A program made the position numbers and the translations under genes. A stretch of DNA of 64,000 nucleotides from a bacterium (GTDB taxonomy: Bacteria > Calditrichota > Calditrichia > RBG-13-44-9 > J042), in NCBI GenBank assembly GCA_015485355.1, contig WFTQ01000103.1:51056-115055 (forward strand). The letters run 5' to 3'. The notes beneath the pieces were generated by a model. That model had not been told where the DNA came from. It did not search any database and saw only the letters and a list, made by a program, of their open reading frames with translations. Below, one piece after another: positions 48,233-56,337 of this stretch (the first letter of the stretch is position 1; each line of letters opens with the position of its first letter).

Positions 48233-49729
48233 ATGCATATCGTATTGTTAAATCCGCAGGGAAATTTTGATCCCACCGATCGCGGGTGGACCGAACATCC
48301 CGATTTCGGCGGGCAATTGGTGTACGTTAAAGAATTGGCCCTGGCCATGGCGGGCGGGGGGCATCGGGTGGATATTGTGACCCGCCGAATTCACGATCCC
48401 CAATGGCCGGAGTTTTCAGGAGCCACCGATGCCTATCCCGGCCATCCAGCCGTGCGCATCTTGCGATTTCCCTGTGGGCCACCCCATTTTTTACCCAAGG
48501 AGCAGTTGTGGCCCTATCTGGCCGAATGGACTTCCCGGATCATCGCCTTTTACCGCAGGAGCGGAGCTCTTCCTCATTTTATAACGGCCCATTATGCGGA
48601 TGGCGGAGTGGCGGCCGTGCTGATGCGAGAGGCGCTGAAGGTGCCCTTCACCTTTACGGCCCACAGTCTGGGAGCCCAGAAAATGGATAAGTTCATTCGA
48701 AGCCCGGAAGATTTTTACCCCTTGGTTTCTCGATTTCAGTTTGATAAACGCATCGCTGCGGAGCGGGTCAGCATGGCTCATGCCAGCCGAATTGTGGTGA
48801 GCACCCGTCTGGAACGCCGGGAACAATATCGCCATCACCTGTACCGTGGGGCCGTGGAGGTCACCGATGAGACCAAGTTTGCGATCATTCCACCGGGAGT
48901 GAATCTGAGAATCTTTGGTCATGACCGGCGCAATCCCGAAGAGAAGACCGTTCAACAGAAATTGCGGCGGATTATTCGGCAGCGATTGCCGGAGCACCGA
49001 CGGAGGTTGCCCATGGTCATCGCTTCCAGCCGGTTGGATGCCAAAAAAAATCATATCGCCATGGTCAAGGCATGGGCGGTAAATCCCCGTTTACGGCAAA
49101 AGGCCAATTTAATGATCAATCTCTCGGAACATCCGGATCCATTCCACCTGCCCGAAGGGGTGTTTACCGATGAACAACGCGACATCCTTCGGGGCATACG
49201 CCGGTTACTGGATGACCATCAATTATGGGAGGCGGTTTTTTCCGTTCAATTGCGCAATCAACAGGAGCTGGCTGCGGCGTATCGCTTTTTAGCGCAGCAA
49301 TATCGGGGGATGTTCATTTTGACCACTTTTTACGAACCTTTTGGATTGGCCCCCCTGGAGGCCATGGCCGCCGGATTGCCTGTGGTTGTCACAAAGCATG
49401 GTGGGCCGTCGGAGAGTTTACGGGACGACTCCGGTCGCACGTACGGTATGCTGGTCGATCCCCATTCTCCGGAAGATATTGCCCACGCGGTTTTGGAACT
49501 GGTGGAGCAACCCGAAAGATGGCACCAACTGCGGCGTTGGGGAATACAGCGCGTGCGGGACCGTTACACCTGGGAAAAGACCGCCCAACAATATCTGGAC
49601 GAGATGGAACGGGTACGGGCGGGATGGGATGCCGCCAACCTCGCTTTTCCCGTTCCCGAGTATTTTCGAGATGCCCAAACAGAGGATATCCATCCCGAAT
49701 GGCTCCGAAAACTGTACTATCGCGACTGA
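48233..49729 (+). CDS. GT4 glycosyltransferase, sucrose-phosphate-synthase-like
   Basis: 498 residues, GT-B fold. The N-terminal HPDFGGQLVYVKELALAM and THYADGG segments are those of sucrose-phosphate and mannosylfructose-phosphate synthases. The C-terminal TTFYEPFGLAPLEAMAAGLP carries the E-x7-E donor site. It should move a sugar from a nucleotide sugar to a sugar phosphate acceptor. No sucrose-phosphatase gene is next to it. Between it and a TreT-type synthase lie a kinase and a symporter, all on the same strand, so a combined disaccharide pathway is likely. Confidence 0.86.
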   Translation: MHIVLLNPQGNFDPTDRGWTEHPDFGGQLVYVKELALAMAGGGHRVDIVTRRIHDPQWPEFSGATDAYPGHPAVRILRFPCGPPHFLPKEQLWPYLAEWTSRIIAFYRRSGALPHFITAHYADGGVAAVLMREALKVPFTFTAHSLGAQKMDKFIRSPEDFYPLVSRFQFDKRIAAERVSMAHASRIVVSTRLERREQYRHHLYRGAVEVTDETKFAIIPPGVNLRIFGHDRRNPEEKTVQQKLRRIIRQRLPEHRRRLPMVIASSRLDAKKNHIAMVKAWAVNPRLRQKANLMINLSEHPDPFHLPEGVFTDEQRDILRGIRRLLDDHQLWEAVFSVQLRNQQELAAAYRFLAQQYRGMFILTTFYEPFGLAPLEAMAAGLPVVVTKHGGPSESLRDDSGRTYGMLVDPHSPEDIAHAVLELVEQPERWHQLRRWGIQRVRDRYTWEKTAQQYLDEMERVRAGWDAANLAFPVPEYFRDAQTEDIHPEWLRKLYYRD

Positions 49730-49800
49730 TGCGGATCGGCGGATTGCCCTGAGCGGGGGTTCCGAAATCGACGCTCGAAGTCCGGGGAAAGGGTAAAAGG

Positions 49801-50454
49801 ATGATAGGCGATTCTGTAGATTTGTCTCGTGCCAACTGGCGATGTGTTCGGCGGTTGTATTGGATTTTGTCTTCCTGGTCGCTCCCGGAACGGCGGCCGG
49901 GTGTGGTGGCTATTGCGGGGGAATCCGGAAGTGGTAAAACCACATTGGCCTTTGCATTGCGGCAGGAATTCTCTCGCAGGGGCGTTCCTTCACGGGTGTG
50001 GCAGCAGGATGATTATTATCGCTTGCCTCCCCGGAGCAACGATCGCCGGCGCCGGGAAGATATCCGCTGGGTCGGCCCCTCGGAGGTGCGACTGGAACTT
50101 CTGGATGCCCACCTGGCGGCCCTACGAAAAGGAGTAACGGTGATTGAAAAGCCGTTGGTGATTTACCCGGAGGATCGCATCACCAGGGAATGGGTTTCCA
50201 TGGCGGGCATACAAATGGTTTTTGTGGAGGGTACTTATGTCAGTTTATTGCAACAAGTGGACTGCCGCATCTTTATTCATCGAACCTATCGGGATACGTA
50301 TCTGGATCGGATGCATCGGGCCCGCGATGCGCAGGATGCCTTTCTCGAACGGGTGCTGGAGATGGAGCATCGGATCGTACGAGCCCACAAACCATGGGCT
50401 CACATCTTGATCACCCGGGATTTTCGGGTACGGATTTACCGTCAACCCGTTTAA
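49801..50454 (+). CDS. P-loop sugar/nucleoside kinase (uridine kinase-like)
   Basis: 217 residues. The P-loop is GESGSGKTTLA near residues 40-50, followed by VWQQDDYYRLPPRSN, the position of the uridine-kinase-like substrate loop. The remainder fits the phosphoribulokinase/uridine-kinase superfamily, but the nucleoside-specific residues of udk (34348-33716) are not evident. In some bacteria members of this superfamily sit in sugar uptake operons (FrcK with fructose transport), so a sugar kinase is possible. It overlaps no neighbour; symporter start 50468 is 13 bases on. Confidence 0.8.
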   Translation: MIGDSVDLSRANWRCVRRLYWILSSWSLPERRPGVVAIAGESGSGKTTLAFALRQEFSRRGVPSRVWQQDDYYRLPPRSNDRRRREDIRWVGPSEVRLELLDAHLAALRKGVTVIEKPLVIYPEDRITREWVSMAGIQMVFVEGTYVSLLQQVDCRIFIHRTYRDTYLDRMHRARDAQDAFLERVLEMEHRIVRAHKPWAHILITRDFRVRIYRQPV

Positions 50455-50467
50455 ATGGGGAGTTTCC

Positions 50468-52321
50468 ATGATCGATTTGCTCATTGTGCTGGCTTTTGTT
50501 GTTTACGCGGTCGGCGCCGGTTTTCGAGCGCAGAAAAAAGCCTCTCAAAATCTTCAAGAATATTTTCTGGCCGGGAAAACCCTCAGCGGATGGCGGGCGG
50601 GTTTAAGCATGGCGGCCACTCAATTTGCCGCCGATACCCCGTTGCTGGTCACCGGTTTGATTGCCACGGGAGGAATATTTTTATTGTGGCGTTTGTGGAT
50701 TTACGGATTGGCCTTTTTGATGATGGGATTCATCTTTGCCATCGGATGGCGTCGTGCCGGGGTGTTGACCGATGCCGAACTGACCGAAGTGCGCTACAGC
50801 GGCAAAGGGGTATTGGCCCTGCGAGTGTTAAAGGCCGTTTATTATGGAACGGTCATCAATTGTGTGGTGATGGCCATGGTGCTGGTGGCTGCGGTGCGCA
50901 TTGCGGAAATTTTTCTCCCCTGGCACCAGTGGCTCCCGGCCTCTGTTTACGGAGTTTTGCTCAGGTTTACCTCGGCATTGGGCATTCATCTGGGTGGAAG
51001 CGCTTCGGGGCTGGACCCCGCCATTGCAACGACCAATAATCTGTTGAGCATCTTTCTGATTTTAGCCTTTACCGCACTGTACTCCACCACGGGAGGGTTA
51101 CGCAGTGTGGTAACCACCGATGTCATGCAGTTCAGTCTGGCCATGCTGGGAACGCTGGTCTATGCGGGGATGATTATTGTGCAGGCGGGGGGCATACGGG
51201 AGTTGACCCGCAGTGTGGTGGAATTCTACGGTCGATCCGCAGCGGAAAGAATGCTCTCTTTTGCACCTACCGGCGGAGAAGCGCTGCTGCCATTTCTGGT
51301 CATTATCGGCTTGCAATGGTTTTTTCAGATGAACAGCGATGGAACCGGATACCTGGCCCAACGGTCGATGGCCTGTGCTACCGACCGGGATGCCCGCATT
51401 GCCGGACTGGTTTTTGCCTGGATGCAAATATTTGTCCGCAGCATTATCTGGTTGATCATCGGGGTGGGATTGTTGGTCATCTATCCTTTTTCTCAGGAAG
51501 CCGCCATGGGAGATCAGTTTGCCGCCTCTCGGGAAGTGACTTTTGTTACCGGTATAAACGACCTGTTGCCCCCGGGGATTCGCGGGTTGATGTTGACCGG
51601 CATGCTGGCGGCGCTGGCATCGACCCTGGACACCCATTTAAACTGGGGGGCCAGTTACTGGAGCAACGACATTTACCGGCGCCTGATTTCTCAGCAGTGG
51701 CTCCAGCGCCGGCCCAAAAGCCACGAGCTGGTGATCGTTGCCCGGCTATCCAACCTGCTGATTCTGGTCATCGCCCTGGTGATCATGGCCAATCTGGGAT
51801 CCATCCAAACGGCCTGGTACATCTCGCTGTTATTTGGTGCCGGCATGGGCTCGGTGCTGGTCTTACGCTGGCTGTGGGAACGCATCAATCTGTTCTCCGA
51901 ACTGGCGGCCATGGTCACTTCTCTGCTGGTGGCGCCCCTCCTGCTGGTCGCCACGGAGCAAGAGTGGATACGGCTGGGCAGCATGGCCCTTGTTTCGACC
52001 CTTGCCGCGGTCGGGGTGACCTTCTTTACCCCGGCCACGGAAGAATCCGTCCGGATGGCGTTTTATCGACGGGTCCGACCGGTGGGATTCTGGCGGAAGA
52101 CGGCGCTTCTGGTGGGCGATGATCCCGGCCGCCCCTTACGGGAGTTGGGAAGGGGCGTTCGCACCACTCTGCTCACCGCGGCTTCTCTGTTCTTCATGCT
52201 GGTCGGGTTCGGAAAATGGCTGATTCGGCTCCCGGGGGAATCGATTGTGATACCCCTGGCCCTGATGCTGGCAGGCGCTGTACTGGTCCGGTTCTGGTGG
52301 AAGGAGGCCCTGCGGGCATAA
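50468..52321 (+). CDS. Sodium:solute symporter, second, C-terminally extended
   Basis: 617 residues, about 14-15 membrane helices. The start LQEYFLAGKTLSGWRAGLSM and FAADTPLLVTGLI are SSS-like, with GGLRSVVTTDVMQF in the middle and TLDTHLNWGASYWSNDIYRR at the Na+-binding helix region. It differs from the symporter at 46543 in the C-terminal third, where an extra 60 residues and a helical pair (LLTAASLFFMLVGFGKWLIRL) are appended. Substrate unknown; it lies between a kinase and TreT, so a sugar or polyol is likely. Confidence 0.9.
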   Translation: MIDLLIVLAFVVYAVGAGFRAQKKASQNLQEYFLAGKTLSGWRAGLSMAATQFAADTPLLVTGLIATGGIFLLWRLWIYGLAFLMMGFIFAIGWRRAGVLTDAELTEVRYSGKGVLALRVLKAVYYGTVINCVVMAMVLVAAVRIAEIFLPWHQWLPASVYGVLLRFTSALGIHLGGSASGLDPAIATTNNLLSIFLILAFTALYSTTGGLRSVVTTDVMQFSLAMLGTLVYAGMIIVQAGGIRELTRSVVEFYGRSAAERMLSFAPTGGEALLPFLVIIGLQWFFQMNSDGTGYLAQRSMACATDRDARIAGLVFAWMQIFVRSIIWLIIGVGLLVIYPFSQEAAMGDQFAASREVTFVTGINDLLPPGIRGLMLTGMLAALASTLDTHLNWGASYWSNDIYRRLISQQWLQRRPKSHELVIVARLSNLLILVIALVIMANLGSIQTAWYISLLFGAGMGSVLVLRWLWERINLFSELAAMVTSLLVAPLLLVATEQEWIRLGSMALVSTLAAVGVTFFTPATEESVRMAFYRRVRPVGFWRKTALLVGDDPGRPLRELGRGVRTTLLTAASLFFMLVGFGKWLIRLPGESIVIPLALMLAGAVLVRFWWKEALRA

Positions 52322-52357
52322 ATTCTCCTTAATCTGAAAATCGTAAGGGAGTGGGTT

Positions 52358-53596
52358 ATGTTACAGATGGTACATCCCCAACCGAAGCGGTTGGAAGACT
52401 ATCGTCCCATTGTGGGCGATGCGGTCGTCGATGAAATCCTTCGCCTGGCGGATCGCCTGAAAGGGGCCCGGGTGGCCCATGTGAATTCCACCGCTTTTGG
52501 CGGTGGTGTGGCCGAAATCCTCCAGTCGCTGGTACCCCTGATGCAAGACGTGGGCCTGGAAGCCTCCTGGCAAGTCATTGAAGGAAGCGACGAATTTTTT
52601 AATGTAACCAAGGCCTGCCATAACGGGCTGCAGGGAATGGACGTCCCCTTCACCGATTCCATGAAAGCCCTATGGACCCGCTACAACCAGCTGAATGGTG
52701 AACAGTTTGAAGGGGAGTATGATTTTGTGGTGGTGCACGATCCCCAGCCCGCCGGACTGATATCCTTTGCACCTCCGGGTACGGGGCGTCACTGGATCTG
52801 GCGCTGCCATATCGACACCTCCCATCCCCATCCCGCCTACTGGGATTTCTTTCTTCCCTACATCAATGCCTACGAGGTGGCCGTTTTCACCATGCGTCAA
52901 TATGTGGATCCCGGGGTACAGGGGCCAAGCATTCGCATTATCGCCCCGACCATCGACCCGTTGACCCCGAAAAATCGGGACATCCCTTTAGAGGAAGCCT
53001 GGAGCGAAGTGGAAAAATTCGGCATTCAACGGTATAAACCTCTCGTCACACAGGTCAGCCGTTTCGATCCCTGGAAAGATCCCCTGGGAGTGATCGATGC
53101 TTACCGGAAGGTGCGAAAGGAGTTTCCCGAAACCCAACTGGCCCTGGTGGGTTCCATGGCTGCTGACGATCCGGAAGGATGGTATTATCTGGACAAAACC
53201 TGTCGTCATGCCGGAGAAGACGATCAGATCTTTATCCTGCACAATTTTCATGGTGTGGGGGCCTACCAGGTAGGGTGTTTTCAAACCGTATCCCGAATCA
53301 TTGTGCAAAAGTCCATTCGGGAGGGTTTTGGTTTGGTGGTCAGCGAAGCCCTGTGGAAAGGCAAGCCTGTGATCGGTGGTGACGTGGGGGGCATACCGTT
53401 GCAGGTCCTTGATGGGCAGACCGGATTTCTGGTAAAGAGCGTGGAGGAGTGTGCCGAGAAAATGCGGCGACTTTTGCGGGATCCTCGGCTGGCGGAACAG
53501 ATGGGACAGGCGGGAAAAGACCATGTGCGCCGGCATTTTCTAATTACCCGGCACCTGCGGGATTATTTAAAGCTGTTGGATGAACTGAGACCGTAA
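52358..53596 (+). CDS. treT: Trehalose synthase TreT-type glycosyltransferase
   Basis: 412 residues, GT4, GT-B fold. The N-terminal VAHVNSTAFGGGVAEILQSL and the CHIDTSHPHPAYWDFFLPY region are characteristic of TreT, which joins NDP-glucose and glucose into trehalose (reversibly). The C-terminal donor-site region contains KSIREGFGLVVSEALWKGKP. ATG 52358, with GGGAG close by. It ends the receptor-symporter-transferase block and converges with a thioesterase gene. The trehalose formed could be an osmolyte or a transport intermediate; the direction is unknown. Confidence 0.9.
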   Translation: MLQMVHPQPKRLEDYRPIVGDAVVDEILRLADRLKGARVAHVNSTAFGGGVAEILQSLVPLMQDVGLEASWQVIEGSDEFFNVTKACHNGLQGMDVPFTDSMKALWTRYNQLNGEQFEGEYDFVVVHDPQPAGLISFAPPGTGRHWIWRCHIDTSHPHPAYWDFFLPYINAYEVAVFTMRQYVDPGVQGPSIRIIAPTIDPLTPKNRDIPLEEAWSEVEKFGIQRYKPLVTQVSRFDPWKDPLGVIDAYRKVRKEFPETQLALVGSMAADDPEGWYYLDKTCRHAGEDDQIFILHNFHGVGAYQVGCFQTVSRIIVQKSIREGFGLVVSEALWKGKPVIGGDVGGIPLQVLDGQTGFLVKSVEECAEKMRRLLRDPRLAEQMGQAGKDHVRRHFLITRHLRDYLKLLDELRP

Positions 53597-53701
53597 TGGT
53601 ACAAGAACCCGATGGTTGGGACGATTCCAGGAAACCGTGGCCACGCGTCCGGAAAGGCGAAAAGGTAACCTCCTTCGGTTGCCCTCGGAAAAACGGAAAA
53701 T

Positions 53702-54109
53702 TTAAATCTGAAAGGCCTCTCGGACCATCGGAGGAATGGCGATCGGACGACCTTGAAGGTTAACAAATACCCAGGTGACATCGGCGGCGGCGATTGTCTT
53801 CCCGTCGGATTCGCGGTAAATCTCCTGACGAAAGATTCCGCTGCTGCGCCGTCCCTCTTTAACATGCGTTCTGATCACCAGCACATCGCCCATGGTTGCC
53901 GGGTGGAAGTATTCGATGTGAATCCGGCGGATGACCACTAAAGCGCCGGCCTCGCGTTTCAGCCGTTCCAGCGTAATGCCCATGGCTTCCAACGCTTCCA
54001 TCCGGCCGTATTCCAGATAATTTAAGTATACCGCATTGTTGACGTGACCGTAGGAATCACATTCGTAAGAACGCACCTTCAACCGGGTTTCAAAAATCGG
54101 TCGTCCCAT
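53702..54109 (-). CDS. Acyl-CoA thioesterase (4HBT hot-dog family)
   Basis: 135 residues from ATG 54109, preferred to 54163 because GGGGGG stands just before it and the protein then has the usual family length. The hot-dog motif YECDSYGHVNNAVYLNYLEY near 12-31 contains the GHVNNAxY signature. The IRRIHIEYFHPATMGDVLVI strand pattern and the ADVTWVFVNLQGRP ending are standard. It should hydrolyse an acyl-CoA thioester in the cytosol; the substrate is unknown. It stands alone on the minus strand and converges with treT. Confidence 0.92.
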   Translation of the reverse strand: MGRPIFETRLKVRSYECDSYGHVNNAVYLNYLEYGRMEALEAMGITLERLKREAGALVVIRRIHIEYFHPATMGDVLVIRTHVKEGRRSSGIFRQEIYRESDGKTIAAADVTWVFVNLQGRPIAIPPMVREAFQI

Positions 54110-54414
54110 GTGGCCCCCCTGAATTAAAACCGTCAATTTACATTCTGCCCTTTTCATTTGCAAACCCCTCTTTTATTGTTTCGATGGGTCACCGGAATTC
54201 TAGATCCACCCATCCGAGCCTCGGTACCCCGCCGGAAGCCCCGGGTTTCTCCTGTTGGAGACAGTGCGATAGGGTTTCGCACCCAACCCCAATCACAGCA
54301 TCACCCGGGAAAAAAGCGTTTATTACGAGCAGGAGAAAAGAAAGGCTGTATAAACATTACACAAAAATGCTTTTCAGGAAAGCCAGAAAAGGGTGTTTTT
54401 TCAGGGATTTTCGC
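54110..54414. other. Divergent spacer before the beta-helix gene
   Basis: About 305 bases, ending in an AT-rich stretch. It holds an inverted repeat (54264-54282) and leads to a candidate sigma-54 promoter (54415-54431). No gene supported. Confidence 0.4.
54264..54282. promoter_or_regulatory. Inverted repeat upstream of the beta-helix gene
   Basis: GTGCGA-N7-TCGCAC, perfect 6-base arms. It is centred about 170 bases before the predicted sigma-54 start of the downstream gene. A regulator-binding role is possible; the arms resemble but do not equal those at 27669-27683. Confidence 0.35.
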
Positions 54415-54431
54415 CTGGCATTGAAATTGTA
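54415..54431 (+). promoter_or_regulatory. Candidate sigma-54 promoter for the secreted beta-helix gene
   Basis: CTGGCATTGAAATTGTA. The TGGCA and TTGTA elements are at the GG-N10-GT spacing, the same layout as at 27552-27568. Predicted start near 54442, 22 bases before ATG 54464. The -24 element is one base weaker (TGGCAT). Confidence 0.4.
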
Positions 54432-54463
54432 GAAGAAAAAATAACTATTTTTCAGGAGAAGGA

Positions 54464-56119
54464 ATGGGGAAACGATGGATCATCATGGCACTGCTGTTCG
54501 GGGGCTGGGGGGCGATCTGTGCGGGGACGTATTATGTCGATAATGCTGCCGCCGACCAAGGGGATGGTTCCTTCGCGCGGCCCTGGCGTTCCATTAACGC
54601 GGCGTTACCCAATCTGTTTGCCGGGGATACCCTGTACATCCGGGGCGGGCAGAGCAAACCGCAAATTTATCCCGAACACTTGACCCTGGTAAATGCCGGT
54701 ACGCCGGAACATCCGATTGTGATTATGGCCTTTCCCGGGGAATGGGTCGAAATTCAAGGCGGCGGCACCACCAGCATCGTGACCCTTAACAAGGGCGGTT
54801 ATGTTTTTGAAAATTTGGTTTTCAATCACCTGGACGGCGAAAGCGACGCCATTCGGATCAAATCCAGTTACAATGTGTTGAGGAACTGCACGATCAAGAA
54901 TGGCAAACGGGATGGCATCGATATCGGAAGGGGGGATTACAATATCATCGAAAATTGTACCCTGTTCGATTTCGATACCGGAACCACTCAGGATGCCCAT
55001 GGCATTGTCCTGGACGAGGGCATCGGTACCATCATCCGAAACAATCGGATTTTTGATTGTTCCGGGGATTGTATTCAGATTTATTCAGGTACGGCTCGCT
55101 GGACGGTCATCGAAAATAATGAATTGTACACCACGTTGGGGAGTGGAAGCGAGAACGCCATCGATATCAAGACCACCTTTGGTGTAATGATCCTTGGCAA
55201 TGTGATGTACGGTTTTCGGCGTAGTGCCGGCTCTCAAGGCAATGCTGTGGTGATCCATCACGATGCCGATAGCGTGGTCATGCGCGATAATCGTATTTAC
55301 GATTCCAACGGCGGTATTCGCATTGGTGGTAAACCGGGCGACTGGCCGGATCATGTGATCCTGGAGCGCAATCTGGTTCACGATCTGGTGGACGAAGGGC
55401 GATATTCGGTGGATGGCTATGCCATTCAGTTGGATGGATTGGCGGATTTAACAATGCATAACAACACGTTCGCCAACATTCCGGGGCCTCTGTTCTGGAT
55501 CGATTCCGACGGGGCTGTGGATGTGGATATCCGAAACAATTTGTTCGCCAACGGGCAGGAGTTTCACGGCAGCCAATCCAATCTTCGGGGTAATGTCCTG
55601 ATCGATTACAACGGTTGGTTTAATTGCCAGGAGCGTTTTGATGGGGAAGCGCATCCCATTGTGGGTACCGATCCCATGTTTGTCGATCCTGGGGCCTACG
55701 ATTATCGGCTGCAGGCCGGGAGTCCGGCCATCGATGCGGGAGATCCATCCTTTGGGACGAACTACCCTGGCGGGCGCATCGATCTGGGGGCTTTTGAGTT
55801 TGAGCAGCCCACCGGATTTCGTGCCGGTGCCGATCCCCTTCAGGATTATTTGCTTCTCACAAATTATCCGAATCCTTTTAATCCCCTGACCACAATCGAA
55901 TTTTTTTTGCCCCGCAGTGGCTGGGTTCAGCTGGAAATATTTAACATTGCCGGACAAAAAATCAGGCGATTGATCAGCGCGCCAATGGCGGCGGGGACCC
56001 ATCGACTGCAGTGGGATGCCACGGATCGCACCGGACAACCGGTTCCCGGCGGGGTGTATTTTTATCGACTGATTCTGGAGAACCAGCATCAAACGCGTCG
56101 CATGGTTCTCTTGCGTTAG
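54464..56119 (+). CDS. Secreted right-handed beta-helix protein with C-terminal sorting domain
   Basis: 551 residues. Signal peptide to about 22 (GGWGAICAGT). Residues about 60-390 are a parallel beta-helix with many N-x-I/V-x-x-N-x-I turns (VLRNCTIKNGKRDGIDI, IIRNNRIFDCSGDCIQI), a form common in polysaccharide lyases and surface adhesins. The last 85 residues carry NYPNPFNPLTTIEF and GVYFYRLILENQ, the FlgD/T9SS type C-terminal domain of FCB bacteria, used for export and anchoring. AGGAGAAGG precedes the ATG. No catalytic motif could be assigned, so substrate is unknown. Confidence 0.88.
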   Translation: MGKRWIIMALLFGGWGAICAGTYYVDNAAADQGDGSFARPWRSINAALPNLFAGDTLYIRGGQSKPQIYPEHLTLVNAGTPEHPIVIMAFPGEWVEIQGGGTTSIVTLNKGGYVFENLVFNHLDGESDAIRIKSSYNVLRNCTIKNGKRDGIDIGRGDYNIIENCTLFDFDTGTTQDAHGIVLDEGIGTIIRNNRIFDCSGDCIQIYSGTARWTVIENNELYTTLGSGSENAIDIKTTFGVMILGNVMYGFRRSAGSQGNAVVIHHDADSVVMRDNRIYDSNGGIRIGGKPGDWPDHVILERNLVHDLVDEGRYSVDGYAIQLDGLADLTMHNNTFANIPGPLFWIDSDGAVDVDIRNNLFANGQEFHGSQSNLRGNVLIDYNGWFNCQERFDGEAHPIVGTDPMFVDPGAYDYRLQAGSPAIDAGDPSFGTNYPGGRIDLGAFEFEQPTGFRAGADPLQDYLLLTNYPNPFNPLTTIEFFLPRSGWVQLEIFNIAGQKIRRLISAPMAAGTHRLQWDATDRTGQPVPGGVYFYRLILENQHQTRRMVLLR

Positions 56120-56153
56120 ATCGCCTCATCCCTCTAACCCTCCCCATACACCT

Positions 56154-56190
56154 ATGCCCGGGACTCTCCCCAGGGGTCCCGGGCATTTTA
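56154..56190 (+). terminator. Rho-independent terminator after the beta-helix gene
   Basis: ATGCCCGGGAC (56154-56164) pairs with GTCCCGGGCAT (56176-56186), loop 11 bases, then TTTAAT. It lies 35 bases after the stop codon. Confidence 0.85.
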
Positions 56191-56276
56191 ATGATGGGTC
56201 TATCCCCTGAAGGCCTCCTGCCAACCTCCCAGGGAGCGTCATCCCGAAAAAGCCGTTTTTCCGACGGATAGACCGG

Positions 56277-56300
56277 TAAAAAACGCTGGAGAGCGCCAGC
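56277..56300 (-). terminator. Rho-independent terminator after the methyltransferase gene
   Basis: On the minus strand GCTGG-CGCTCT-CCAGC followed by GTTTTTTACC. It lies about 38 bases past the stop of the rRNA methyltransferase gene, facing the terminator of the opposite gene. Confidence 0.75.
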
Positions 56301-56337
56301 CTACGCTTTGCGGCGGTGCCGGATATAGCGTTCGGCC

